Counted from the stretch's first letter, positions 1 to 7,607 are shown. The stretch is 16,782 bases of DNA from Candidatus Eiseniibacteriota bacterium (GCA_016928935.1 JAFGJU010000076.1:1-16782), one strand, 5' to 3'. Notes: generated from the sequence alone by a model not told the origin. Numbers and translations: made by a program.

Positions 1-99
1 GAAGACGACGCGCCAGTCCCGCGGGAACTGCGAGATCAGGAAACGCTTCCTCGTCCTCATGTAGTTCCACTTGACTTCTGACAGTACGACCAGGTCCAT
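1..99 (-). CDS. Glycosyltransferase, N-terminal fragment (runs off left edge)
   Basis: Only the first 33 codons are in the window, from an ATG at 99-97. The peptide begins MDLVVLSEVKW and continues through YMRTRKRFL to FPRDWRVVF. A hydrophobic first strand, then an aromatic/basic helix with RTRKRFL, then a second strand, is what GT4-type (GT-B fold) glycosyltransferases show at the start of their acceptor-binding domain. The ribosome-binding site is weak (a GGCGG a few bases upstream). It follows the zinc-ribbon methyltransferase on the same strand after a 178-nt gap and probably continues the glycan cluster. The call rests on a short N-terminus only. No catalytic domain is visible, so family and sugar cannot be given. 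Confidence 0.6.
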   Translation of the reverse strand, partial: MDLVVLSEVKWNYMRTRKRFLISQFPRDWRVVF

Positions 100-277
100 T
101 CGATCCGCCCACCGGCGTTTCCGTGCGCCTTCCGGCGACGCATGCCCAGAATGATGAGCCGGCTAATGTAGGCCCGCACGCCGCCGGCCCGGCCGGCACG
201 CAGCGCAACGGCCGTTCCGCCGGGAGTGCGTGCGCGGGTCCGGACCGGCGCGACCCGACAGCCGGCCGACGACTCCG
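100..277. other. Non-coding gap rich in short palindromes
   Basis: This gap separates the zinc-ribbon methyltransferase from the partial glycosyltransferase. It contains three compact self-complementary sequences: GCCGGCCCGGCCGGC at 183-197 (7-bp arms around one base), AACGGCCGTT at 207-216 and GGTCCGGACC at 237-246. No promoter with a good -35/-10 pair and no T-tract terminator is visible on the transcribed strand. It may be a structured mRNA spacer; no function is assigned. Confidence 0.4.
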
Positions 278-1138
278 CTACCCGTGGACGTTCTCCGCGC
301 CGCAGTAAGGACAGACCCAGCGCCCGGCTCCTCGGCTCCGTCGCACCAGCCCCTCTTTCTCCCACACGAGCGGCATGCCGCAGACCGCGCAGACGTGCGT
401 CACACGCCTCAGCCCCGCCGGGCCGGCGTACTCGTAGAGGGTGAGGTAGTTGCTGCCGCTGAAAAGGTCAATCCCCAAGTTCGTCTTGACAAAGGTGAGC
501 GCCCTCAGGAACGCCACGTGCCATCGGCGTATACGCGGGTCGTTCATCCACGTGTATCCCGAAGGGCACTCCGCGAAAGACACGAGCCTGAACCCGGCCT
601 CGTACAGAATCCGGTTCAGCGACAGGAAGTCGAAGCGCTGCTGGTGCTCCAGCCTCTTCCGGAACTTGAGGAGGAAGTACTTGGCGAAGCACCCGGCAAA
701 CCTGTAGAACCTGTCGTCGAAGGAGCGGGAGTTGGGAAGCGCCGCGTACAGGAGCCCTCCCGGCTTCATCACGCGCGCGGCCTCGGACACGGACTTCTTT
801 GGGTCGGTCAGGTGCTCCAGGACGTAGTTCATGACTACGAAGTCAAACTGCGAGGCCGCGAGCGGCAGGCTCTCGACGTCGCCTAGAATGAAATGCCGGG
901 GCGAGTCGTCCCGGCCTCGCGGGTCGGCCGCCGCGCCGTCGGGGCCGCGCGGAACAGGCCTGGGCGTCTTCACGTCGAGAGAGACGACGCGCAACGCCGG
1001 GAACGCGGCGTGGGAAAAGCTCCCTGCCCCGCATCCCGCATCCAGGACCACCGCCCCCGGAGAAAGCGAGCTCAGCACTTCCTCGATGAAGAGGGGCGCC
1101 TCGTTTTCCTTCCTCTGTATCCGCGACAGAGTCTCCAT
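278..1138 (-). CDS. Class I SAM-dependent methyltransferase with C-terminal zinc ribbon
   Basis: 286 aa, predicted soluble. Residues about 28-135 form a Rossmann-like SAM-binding domain: motif I LDAGCGAGSF at 32-41, an acidic strand end (SLDV, 53-56), GDVESLP at 86-92, NYVLEHL at 104-110 and KPGG at 125-128. About 25 Pro/Arg/Asp-rich residues (57-81) after the second strand look like a loop insertion. The C-terminus carries two CxxC pairs, C250/C253 (CAVC) and C276/C279 (CPYC), spaced as in a zinc ribbon, which is uncommon for sugar or lipid methyltransferases. The ATG at 1138 has GGAAG six bases upstream; the upstream GT2 ends 21 nt away, so it is probably co-transcribed. The acceptor is unknown; a glycan, a lipid carrier intermediate or a quinone-like molecule are all possible. 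The methyltransferase call is firm, the substrate is not. Confidence 0.82.
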   Translation of the reverse strand: METLSRIQRKENEAPLFIEEVLSSLSPGAVVLDAGCGAGSFSHAAFPALRVVSLDVKTPRPVPRGPDGAAADPRGRDDSPRHFILGDVESLPLAASQFDFVVMNYVLEHLTDPKKSVSEAARVMKPGGLLYAALPNSRSFDDRFYRFAGCFAKYFLLKFRKRLEHQQRFDFLSLNRILYEAGFRLVSFAECPSGYTWMNDPRIRRWHVAFLRALTFVKTNLGIDLFSGSNYLTLYEYAGPAGLRRVTHVCAVCGMPLVWEKEGLVRRSRGAGRWVCPYCGAENVHG

Positions 1139-1159
1139 CCGATTCTTCCGCCTCCGCGC

Positions 1160-2077
1160 TCAGCGCCCGGGCCTCGTGTCGCTCCGCTCCTTGCCTCGAG
1201 CCGGCCTCAGCACGTCCCCCAGGGCCCTGAACACGGCACCGGCCAGTCTCAGGTCTCCCGCGGCCAGTCCCTTCAAGAACAGCCAAACCAGGTAGCCCGC
1301 TGCGAAGAAAGGGATCGTCACCCAGTGGTAAGGCCTGGCGTGCCTGGAGAAGAGCCTCACGTTGCTCACGGTTTTGTTGTAGACCTTCGTCGGAGAGAAC
1401 TCGCCGCCGGAGGAAAGCGACACCTTGTGCCAGGCCAGGGCCTCCGGCACGTACGCGACCCTGTAGCCTCCCTTCCTCGCCCGGAGGCACCAGTCTGCGT
1501 CCTCTCCGTACATTCGGTACGAGGTATCCAGCATCCCCACCCTTTGGACGAGCTCCCGCGTGGCCATCAGGGCGCAGCCGGTCAGGTAGTCCACGTCCCT
1601 CGGGCTCGAAAACGCAGGAGAGTCCTCCTTCCTTATGCCGCGATGGCGCGTCATGCCCCTCCAGAAGTCCACCTCTCCGCCCGCCGACCAGATCACGTTC
1701 TTCCTGGAGAAGTAGAATATCTTGGGGCCGGCCATCCCAACCTCACTCGACTCCTCCATGGCCGCCACGAGTCTTTCGACCGCCCGCTCGTCCACCACCG
1801 CGTCGTTGTTGAACAGAAACACGTAGTCCACGCCCCGGTCCAGCGCCAGCTTCATCCCGGCGTTTGAAGCCCTGGCGAAACCCTCGTTCGTCGAGTTCGT
1901 CACGAACAGCACGGCCGGGAACAGTCCCTTCAGATACTCCACCGACCCGTCGGCCGAGGCGTTGTCCACCAGTATGGTCTCGAGCTCGCGGTGACTCGAC
2001 CGAGCGAGCGACGCAAGACACTCTCGCGTGTCCTCGCGCGCGTTCCAGTTTACGACTATCGCGGCGACCCTGCGCAT
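1160..2077 (-). CDS. GT2-family glycosyltransferase (rhamnosyltransferase-like)
   Basis: 305 aa, GT-A fold. The N-terminal strand VAAIVVNWN (4-12) leads to VDNAS (37-41), the nucleotide-sugar site. N90-N91-D92 (FLFNND) stands in the DxD metal-binding position, as is usual in this subgroup. YLTGCALM (164-171) and GEDADWCLRA (191-200) are the acceptor/base motifs typical of WbbL-like rhamnosyltransferases. A hydrophobic stretch at about 254-272 may associate with the membrane. The start is ATG at 2077, 19 nt after the GT-C gene, without a strong Shine-Dalgarno. It probably transfers a hexose or deoxyhexose from a nucleotide donor to a growing lipid-linked glycan on the cytosolic face. Donor and linkage cannot be read from sequence; no dTDP-rhamnose genes are in the window. 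Confidence 0.85.
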   Translation of the reverse strand: MRRVAAIVVNWNAREDTRECLASLARSSHRELETILVDNASADGSVEYLKGLFPAVLFVTNSTNEGFARASNAGMKLALDRGVDYVFLFNNDAVVDERAVERLVAAMEESSEVGMAGPKIFYFSRKNVIWSAGGEVDFWRGMTRHRGIRKEDSPAFSSPRDVDYLTGCALMATRELVQRVGMLDTSYRMYGEDADWCLRARKGGYRVAYVPEALAWHKVSLSSGGEFSPTKVYNKTVSNVRLFSRHARPYHWVTIPFFAAGYLVWLFLKGLAAGDLRLAGAVFRALGDVLRPARGKERSDTRPGR

Positions 2078-2096
2078 CTGCGAAAACCCGAAATCA

Positions 2097-3668
2097 TCAG
2101 GTGGCGGCCTGCCTGCGGGCCGACAGATTCCTAAACACGAACCATCCCGACGCCGCGGCGACCGCGGCCAGGAAGGCGACCACCGCCCAGTACTGAGCCC
2201 TCCACTTCCCGGCGTAGCGGAGGTAGGTGAACCAGAAGTCCAACCCCGTGAGCAGCTCCTTGCGGCTGGCCTCGTCCAGGGGAAGCCGGACCTCTCTGCC
2301 CTCGTAAGACCGGACCCGCACCGACGGCAGCTTCCCCTCCGCGTGGAGCCCCACGTTTCTGGCCAGCATCTTCCAGTGGCCGTAGACAGGCGAGTAGTTG
2401 GGCACGAAGTGCGACTTGGACAGGAACAGCGGGTCAGTGAACTCGCGAGTGTACGGGTACTCTCCCACCTCTCTCAGATAGCTGCCGAAGTATATCCCCA
2501 CGCCGCCGAGCTGGACCGCGAACCCCACCAGCGCCAGGAACACGAACGCGCCCCACACCAGCCGTCCGGCGTGCTCGCTCGAAAGGAGGCTCCCCACCGG
2601 CACCAAGAGCAGCGGCACGAACGGGATGACGTAGCGCGGCCCCCAGCTCCCGTCCCCGGCCCAGGAGAGGAACTTTGAATAGAAGAGAAGGTTGAGCACG
2701 AACACGGACAGAAAGAGCAGCGCCTCCGCCCCAAACTTCCTCCTGAAATGCACGAACCCCGCCAAAGACGCCAGAAGCACCGGCGCGTACAGGAAGACGC
2801 TCTTGCCGGAGCTGAAAAGCTGCCCGTAGAGCCCCACCAAAAGCGGTGTGCCGAACCCCTCTATCGAGGTCTCCGCTCCGTACCCGGTCGCGAAGATGCT
2901 GCCGAACCTGGCGTGGTTGTACCAGAAGGCCACTCCGACTCCCACCAGGAGCGGGATGCCGAACGCCAGCAGCCGGGTCACAAAAGACAGCGTGCTCAAC
3001 TCGGAGGAACGGTGCTTCATCGGGAGACAGGAGCCGGCGAAGAACACTATTACGGGCACCACGGCCAGGGCCATCGCGTACTTCGTCAGCACGCACGCCG
3101 CGGCGCAGACGCCGGCCAGGAGCAGGTGCCTCCGACGCCCGCTTCTCTTGAACGTCAGCAGCGCCAGCACAGAGCCAAGTATGAGAGCCGTCGTGAGCGG
3201 CTCGGTCAGGAAGCTCTTGGAGTAAACCCAGATCGGCGTGGTGAGGCCGAATGCCAGAGTGAGGGCCAGGGACGTCCTCACGCTGTAGCCCAGGCAGAAG
3301 CACAGGTACAGAAGCAGCAGCACCGCCACGGCGGCCGCGAAGGGCTCCAGCGTGGCGGTCACGAACCTGAGCACGTAACCCTTCTCGACCTCTCCGAAAC
3401 CGAAGGCGTTGTACACGGCGCGCCCCAACATGTAGAACGGAGCCGCAAGCACCGCCTGGCCTATGCCCGCCTTGGGATACAACCTGCCGTCGGGCCCCGG
3501 ATATCCGTTGCCGTAAGGGATCGAGATGGTCCCGCGCTCCACGATGCCGGCCGTCAGGAGGAACATTGTGTTGCCGTCGCTCGAGACTATTCCGCCTCCC
3601 GTCGTGAGCAGGTACACGCTGAGAAAGAAGAGAAACACCGTCAGGCCCAGCCACCTCGGCTTCGTCAT
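2097..3668 (-). CDS. Polytopic membrane glycosyltransferase, GT-C-like
   Basis: 523 aa with roughly ten or more hydrophobic segments, starting with one at about 8-22. The first presumed external loop holds an acidic residue (VSSDGNT, 28-34), then GIGQAVLAAPFY (68-79) and, after further segments, SKSFLTEPLT (150-159). This layout (TM1, acidic periplasmic loop, short amphipathic region, many TMs, C-terminal soluble part) fits GT-C enzymes that use polyprenyl-phosphate sugars, though I recognise no specific family. The C-terminus carries another hydrophobic segment (about 498-513) after a soluble stretch. The ATG overlaps the stop of the upstream GT4 by 4 nt (ATGA, 3665-3668), which indicates translational coupling. 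Probable role: adding a lipid-linked sugar outside the membrane. Alternatively it could be a polymerase or ligase; the GT-C assignment is by topology only. Confidence 0.65.
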   Translation of the reverse strand: MTKPRWLGLTVFLFFLSVYLLTTGGGIVSSDGNTMFLLTAGIVERGTISIPYGNGYPGPDGRLYPKAGIGQAVLAAPFYMLGRAVYNAFGFGEVEKGYVLRFVTATLEPFAAAVAVLLLLYLCFCLGYSVRTSLALTLAFGLTTPIWVYSKSFLTEPLTTALILGSVLALLTFKRSGRRRHLLLAGVCAAACVLTKYAMALAVVPVIVFFAGSCLPMKHRSSELSTLSFVTRLLAFGIPLLVGVGVAFWYNHARFGSIFATGYGAETSIEGFGTPLLVGLYGQLFSSGKSVFLYAPVLLASLAGFVHFRRKFGAEALLFLSVFVLNLLFYSKFLSWAGDGSWGPRYVIPFVPLLLVPVGSLLSSEHAGRLVWGAFVFLALVGFAVQLGGVGIYFGSYLREVGEYPYTREFTDPLFLSKSHFVPNYSPVYGHWKMLARNVGLHAEGKLPSVRVRSYEGREVRLPLDEASRKELLTGLDFWFTYLRYAGKWRAQYWAVVAFLAAVAAASGWFVFRNLSARRQAAT

Positions 3669-4819
3669 TTTGCCCAGCTCCTCTCCACCTCGGAGCCAAA
3701 GCGCTCCAGAGTCTCAACAAGCGGCTTCCAGGAGAAAGCCTCGCTTCCCGCGCGTATGTTCGCGGCCAGTTTCTGTGCCGTCCCCCCCTCGAAGTACCTC
3801 AGCACGGCCTCGGCCAGCGCTTCGGGGTCGTCGGGCGGAACCAGGAGCCCGTTCACTCCGTCCTTCACCACCTCGGGTATCCCTCCCACCGCCGTGGATA
3901 TGACCGGAGTGTCGAACGCAAACGCGACCTGGACCACGCCGCTTTGGGTGGCGGACTCGTAGGGCAGGACGGCCACGTCCGCGGCCGAGAAATACAGGCC
4001 GACTTCTTCGTCGTTGACGTACCTGTCGACCAGTCTCACCTTCCCGCCCAATCCCAGGCGCTCGATGTGCTCCAGGTAAGGCTTCGGCGGCTCGTAAAAC
4101 TCACCCACGACGACGAGAGTAGCGTCCAGTCTGGAGCACACTCTGGCGAACGCGTCCAGCAGGTTGTGGACTCCCTTGTAAGGCCTTATGTAGCCGAAGA
4201 ACAGCAGGACGCGGCCGTCCAGGCCGAGTCGCTTCTTCGCCTCGGCGGGCTCCACCCGGCCGAACGTGAAGTACACGTAGCTGGGGTGGGCTATTTCGAC
4301 CGCGTTCGCGACGGGCCGTATTCTCATCAGGTCTTCCATTACCGAATGGGACAGAGTGACGAAGTAGTCCACCTGCGAGAAAGCCATTCTTGTGAGCAGG
4401 CCGTCCACCAAGCTCCTTTCGTGCGGCACGACGTTGTCGCATATGAAGAGCACCCTCGCGCGGGCGAACTTCCTCGCCACGAAGGAGATCGTGGCGTAGC
4501 AGGGGCCGAAGAACGGAGTCCACCACTTGAACACCAGGAGGTGCGGCCGCAGTCGCCGCACGTGGCTCGCGGCCACGAGCCAGCTAACGGGGTTTATGGA
4601 GTCGATGAGAGCCCTGGGGCGGACGTCTATCCTCGCCGGGCCGGGGTCCAGCTGCGTCTTGCCGGGGAAAAGAAACGACGGGTACTGTCTCTTGAACGAG
4701 ACGAACGACACTTCGTGTTCTTGCTTCAGTAGGGAATACAGGATGGCCAGGTACTGGGAGATTCCGCCCCTCAGGGGGTGAGCCGGACCCAGGATGCAGA
4801 ACCTGAGCTTCGGGGGCAA
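3665..4819 (-). CDS. GT4-family glycosyltransferase
   Basis: 384 aa, GT-B fold. The N-terminal domain opens with FCILGPAHPLRGGIS (7-21), the glycine-rich loop that packs on the donor. The C-terminal domain starts at LLFFGYIRPYKGV (205-217) and carries PYESATQSGVVQVAF (286-300), then TPVISTAVGGIPEVV (304-318) and DGVNGLLV (320-327), the donor-nucleotide signature of GT4. The usual EGxGxxxxE pair is replaced by ESATQSGVVQ, a variant seen in some GT4 subfamilies. The start is a TTG at 4819-4817: a full Shine-Dalgarno AAGGAGGT lies three bases upstream and no in-frame ATG or GTG fits better. It follows the kinase by 33 nt and overlaps the GT-C gene by 4 nt. Cytosolic transferase; sugar unknown, though GDP-heptose from the neighbouring hdd genes is a candidate donor. 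Confidence 0.87.
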   Translation of the reverse strand: MPPKLRFCILGPAHPLRGGISQYLAILYSLLKQEHEVSFVSFKRQYPSFLFPGKTQLDPGPARIDVRPRALIDSINPVSWLVAASHVRRLRPHLLVFKWWTPFFGPCYATISFVARKFARARVLFICDNVVPHERSLVDGLLTRMAFSQVDYFVTLSHSVMEDLMRIRPVANAVEIAHPSYVYFTFGRVEPAEAKKRLGLDGRVLLFFGYIRPYKGVHNLLDAFARVCSRLDATLVVVGEFYEPPKPYLEHIERLGLGGKVRLVDRYVNDEEVGLYFSAADVAVLPYESATQSGVVQVAFAFDTPVISTAVGGIPEVVKDGVNGLLVPPDDPEALAEAVLRYFEGGTAQKLAANIRAGSEAFSWKPLVETLERFGSEVERSWAK

Positions 4820-4822
4820 GGG

Positions 4823-4830
4823 ACCTCCTT
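4823..4830 (-). promoter_or_regulatory. Strong Shine-Dalgarno that fixes a TTG start
   Basis: AAGGAGGT on the minus strand, complementary to the anti-SD of 16S rRNA, sits three bases (CCC) before the TTG at 4819. The spacing is short, but no other start lies in frame nearby, and the encoded N-terminus (PPKLRFCILGP) matches where GT4 proteins normally begin. Confidence 0.65.
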
Positions 4831-4852
4831 CGTCACTGCGCGGCGCGCCGGC

Positions 4853-5869
4853 CTACTCGGCCTTCCAGGTGTCGAGCCCCCTCGACTCGAACCCGAACTC
4901 CACGATCTGGCCGCCCGCCTTCTCCAGTTTCTCCGCCACTATGTGCTTCTTGTCGAATCTGCAGAGAACCAACAGGTAGCCCCCTCCTCCGGCTCCCAGT
5001 ATCTTTCCTCCCACGGCTCCGTTCCTGCGCGCCACCGCGTAGAGCTCGTCTATCCTGGCGCTGGATATGTCGCGGTCCAGCCTCTTCTTCTTGAGCCAGG
5101 CCTCGTGGAGGAGCTCCCCGAGCGCGTCCAGCCTCCCCAGCAAGAGGTCGTTCTTCATCTGCGAAGTGTAGGCCTTGAGACTGTCCAGTGCCTTCACGAC
5201 GTCGGCCTTCCTGGTGACGTAGGAGTCTATCTGTCTCTTGAGTATTCCGGCGGAAAGCCTGGTCTGCCCCGTGTAACACAGGAGCAGCCTGTATTCGAGC
5301 TCGTTAAGGATGGAGGGTTTGATGCGCAGGGGGTTCACGACTGTGGCGTCACGGGTGAACTCGATGAAGTTGAAGCCGCCGAACGTGGCCGCGTACTGGT
5401 CCTGCCGGCCTCCGGCGATTCCCAGGTCTCCCCGCTCGATCCTGTAGGCCAGCTCAGCGATCTCGTAGTCCGTGAGCGGCTTCTTGAGCCACTCCCTGAA
5501 GGCCCCTATGAGCGCGACCACCAGCGTCGAGGAGGAGCCCAGGCCCGAGCCCGGCGGCGCGTCAGAGTGCACGAAGAGGTCGAGCCCGGACGTCCCGCCC
5601 AGTTTCTTTATGACTGCCTTGACCAGGTCCAGCTCGCCGTCGAACTTGACCTTCCTGGAGTGCTCGTACTTGGCCACGACGTCGTAGTCCAGAGAAGTGA
5701 TCCTGACCCTCGCGTCGCGCCGCGGGACCACGGACGCGTAAGCGTACTTGTTTATCGTGGCGCTCAGCACCACTCCGCCTTTCTCCTCCGGATAGGGAGA
5801 GACGTCCGTGCCGCCGCCGCAGAAGCTTATCCTGAGTGGGGCCCTGCTTCTGTAAGTTGCTCTCTTCAT
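4853..5869 (-). CDS. hddA: GHMP-family kinase, D-glycero-D-manno-heptose 7-phosphate kinase-like
   Basis: 338 aa, the usual length for HddA. Motif 1 is APLRISFCGGGTDVSPY (10-26), the signature of the heptose/fucose kinase branch of GHMP kinases. Motif 2, PPGSGLGSSST (105-115), is the ATP phosphate loop. GGRQDQYAATFGG (153-165) and motif 3 KILGAGGGGYLL (289-300) follow. HddA phosphorylates D-glycero-D-manno-heptose 7-phosphate at C1, giving the alpha-1,7-bisphosphate of the GDP-heptose route. The ATG at 5869 has GGAG five bases upstream. The gene before it encodes an HddC-like nucleotidyltransferase, which supports the heptose call. GmhA (isomerase) and GmhB (7-phosphatase) are not in the window. 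An L-fucose or other sugar kinase is the main alternative; heptose is preferred from the pairing. Confidence 0.78.
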   Translation of the reverse strand: MKRATYRSRAPLRISFCGGGTDVSPYPEEKGGVVLSATINKYAYASVVPRRDARVRITSLDYDVVAKYEHSRKVKFDGELDLVKAVIKKLGGTSGLDLFVHSDAPPGSGLGSSSTLVVALIGAFREWLKKPLTDYEIAELAYRIERGDLGIAGGRQDQYAATFGGFNFIEFTRDATVVNPLRIKPSILNELEYRLLLCYTGQTRLSAGILKRQIDSYVTRKADVVKALDSLKAYTSQMKNDLLLGRLDALGELLHEAWLKKKRLDRDISSARIDELYAVARRNGAVGGKILGAGGGGYLLVLCRFDKKHIVAEKLEKAGGQIVEFGFESRGLDTWKAE

Positions 5870-5884
5870 CTAGTCTCCGTCTCG

Positions 5885-5896
5885 TTGCCGCGGCAA
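5885..5896. other. Perfect palindrome and short direct repeat in the hddC-hddA gap
   Basis: The 87-nt gap 5870-5956 carries a perfect 12-bp palindrome TTGCCGCGGCAA at 5885-5896, 15 nt upstream of the hddA ATG. Nearer hddC is a direct repeat of GGACGGCTTC (twice, 11-nt period, minus strand). It is the largest gap between 3665 and 9860, where the genes are otherwise overlapping or close together. It could be a small operator, an mRNA hairpin or chance in GC-rich DNA. No T-tract follows, so it is not an intrinsic terminator. Confidence 0.35.
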
Positions 5897-5956
5897 TCGT
5901 CGCGCCGCTTCCAGTCGCGGGCGTCGTGAAGCCGTCCCGAAGCCGTCCGCGCGGCC

Positions 5957-6652
5957 CTACCTCCACCCCTTCTCTTTCACGCGCAAGTACTCATCGGGGG
6001 TGCCGATGTCCACGAACGCGCCCGAGGTCTCGTGCGCAGCGAGCGGCACTCCGCTCTTGAGAAGCTCCGGAAAGACCTCCGTCTCCAGGGACACGGCACG
6101 GCCCGGAGCCACTCGGTCCAGCGCGTCTGTCTCCATCAGGTAGTACCCGCAGTTTATGAGTCCGGGCGAGCCCTCAGCAGTCTTTTCCTCAAACCGCAGC
6201 ACGCGCCCGCTCTCTCCGACCGCCAGGACACCCTTGCCTGTGGCGTCGGCCACTCTGCGACAGAGGACTGTCACGCGGGCGCCGAGCGCCTCGTGGCGGG
6301 CCTCCATCTCGGCCAGGGAAAACTCCGCCAGAGTGTCGCCGTTGACGCACAGGAATCTGCCGTCCAGGAAACGAGAGGCGTTTCTGACCGCCCCCGCCGT
6401 CCCGAGCGCTGCGTCCTCCAGCGAGTACCGTATCGCGACCTTGAGCCTGCTCCCGTCGCCCAGCGCCTGAGTCACGGCCCGCGCTCCCACGCCCACGCAC
6501 AACACGAACTCCCCCAGGCCTTGCTCCCTCAGCAGCTCTATCTGCCACTCCACGAACGGCCGCCCCTGCACCGGCGCCAGACACTTGGGCAGAGGCCCCA
6601 GCACGGACTTGAGCCTGAGACCTTCACCTCCGGCAAGCACGAGAGCCTTCAT
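5957..6652 (-). CDS. hddC: Sugar-1-phosphate nucleotidyltransferase, HddC-like
   Basis: 231 aa, GT-A-like nucleotidyltransferase. The N-terminus KALVLAGGEGLRLKSV (2-17) is the nucleotide-binding loop, and PLPKCLAPV (20-28) supplies the conserved lysine K23. GTAGAVR (84-90), NGDT (104-107, metal-binding Asp), INCGYYL (166-172), SLETEVFPEL (188-197) and FVDIGTPDEY (213-222) follow in the order seen in HddC, RmlA and GmhC-type enzymes. HddC transfers GMP to D-glycero-alpha-D-manno-heptose 1-phosphate, making the activated donor GDP-heptose. ATG at 6652 overlaps the preceding GT2 stop by 4 nt (ATGA) and has GGAGGAG five bases upstream; longer upstream starts would lie inside the GT2 gene. Next to the HddA-like kinase the pair makes a coherent branch. 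Base (GTP or other) and sugar specificity are inferred from context. Confidence 0.75.
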   Translation of the reverse strand: MKALVLAGGEGLRLKSVLGPLPKCLAPVQGRPFVEWQIELLREQGLGEFVLCVGVGARAVTQALGDGSRLKVAIRYSLEDAALGTAGAVRNASRFLDGRFLCVNGDTLAEFSLAEMEARHEALGARVTVLCRRVADATGKGVLAVGESGRVLRFEEKTAEGSPGLINCGYYLMETDALDRVAPGRAVSLETEVFPELLKSGVPLAAHETSGAFVDIGTPDEYLRVKEKGWR

Positions 6653-7596
6653 ACACGCTCCTCCGGCTCTCCCGAAAAGCCGAGCCTGGACTTCACGGCG
6701 TATTCCCTGCGCTTGCCGGTCCTGGCCACCATCTCGCCCAGGAGCCCCATTGAGACGAACTGAATGCCCAGTATGACCAGGACCACCGCGAACAGCATGA
6801 GAGGCCTGACTCGCAGCGGCTGTCCCAGCACCCACTGCCCCAGGAAGACCAGGTTCATCACAAACCCAACCACGAAGAAGAAGAGCCCCAGTCTTCCGAA
6901 AAGATGCAGGGGGTTCGACTCGTGCGCCGACAGGAACATCACAGTGAGGAGGTCCAGGAACCCGTTCACGAAGCGCCCGCCGCCGAACTTGCTCCTCCCG
7001 TGCTTGCGCGGATGATGCACGACCACCTGTTCGGACACCTTGTATCCCGACCAGTGCGCCAGGACGGGGATGAAGCGGTGCAGCTCGCCGTATAGGTCCA
7101 CGCTCCTGGCGGCCTCACCCTTGTAGACTTTGAGCCCGCAGTTGACGTCGTGTATCCGGACTCCGGTCATCCTGGAGACCAGGAAGTTGAACACGCGAGA
7201 AGGGACCGTCTTCGACACGGGGTCCTTCCTGTCCTTCTTCCAACCCGACACCACGTCGTAGCCCTGGTTCAGCTTCTCCACCAGGAGCGGTATCTGGCTC
7301 GGGTCGTCCTGCAGGTCCGAATCCAGCGTGACCACGAGGCGGCCGGTTGACTCTCTGAACCCCACCGCCAGCGCGGCCGACTTGCCGAAGTTTCTCCTGA
7401 AGCTCACGACCCGCACCCGGGCGTCGCGCGCCTGAATGACGCTCAGCGCGGCGAACGAGCCGTCGGTGCTTCCGTCGTCCACGAAGATCATCTCGTAATC
7501 CTCGGACAGTCCGCGCAGAGCGTCGCCCAGGCGCCGGTGAAGCTCCTCCAGACTCTGGGCCTCGTTGTAAACTGGTACTACCGCTGAAATCTCCAT
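6649..7596 (-). CDS. Polyprenyl-phosphate glycosyltransferase (GT2, DPM1/GtrB-like)
   Basis: 315 aa. The GT-A domain begins ISAVVPVYNE (3-12), with VDDGSTDGS (39-47), LDSDLQDDP (91-99; DxD plus the DLQDDP typical of dolichyl/undecaprenyl-phosphate transferases) and PRKHGRSKFG (196-205). Two C-terminal membrane helices (about 233-257 and 265-289) end with LGEMVARTGKRREY, as in GtrB and ArnC relatives. Such enzymes transfer a sugar from a nucleotide donor to polyprenyl phosphate at the cytosolic face, giving a donor for GT-C enzymes. Two such membrane enzymes are in this cluster. The start chosen is ATG at 7596, with AGAGG seven bases upstream. A GTG at 7611 overlapping the previous stop adds five residues but has no good SD. 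The sugar carried is unknown. Confidence 0.88.
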   Translation of the reverse strand: MEISAVVPVYNEAQSLEELHRRLGDALRGLSEDYEMIFVDDGSTDGSFAALSVIQARDARVRVVSFRRNFGKSAALAVGFRESTGRLVVTLDSDLQDDPSQIPLLVEKLNQGYDVVSGWKKDRKDPVSKTVPSRVFNFLVSRMTGVRIHDVNCGLKVYKGEAARSVDLYGELHRFIPVLAHWSGYKVSEQVVVHHPRKHGRSKFGGGRFVNGFLDLLTVMFLSAHESNPLHLFGRLGLFFFVVGFVMNLVFLGQWVLGQPLRVRPLMLFAVVLVILGIQFVSMGLLGEMVARTGKRREYAVKSRLGFSGEPEERV

Positions 7597-7607
7597 GTCG
7601 GGACCTC

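Noticed and set aside
2748..3962. Plus-strand open frame of about 404 codons
   Set aside because: It is antisense to the GT-C and GT4 genes, of low-complexity charged composition, with no RBS or family motif.
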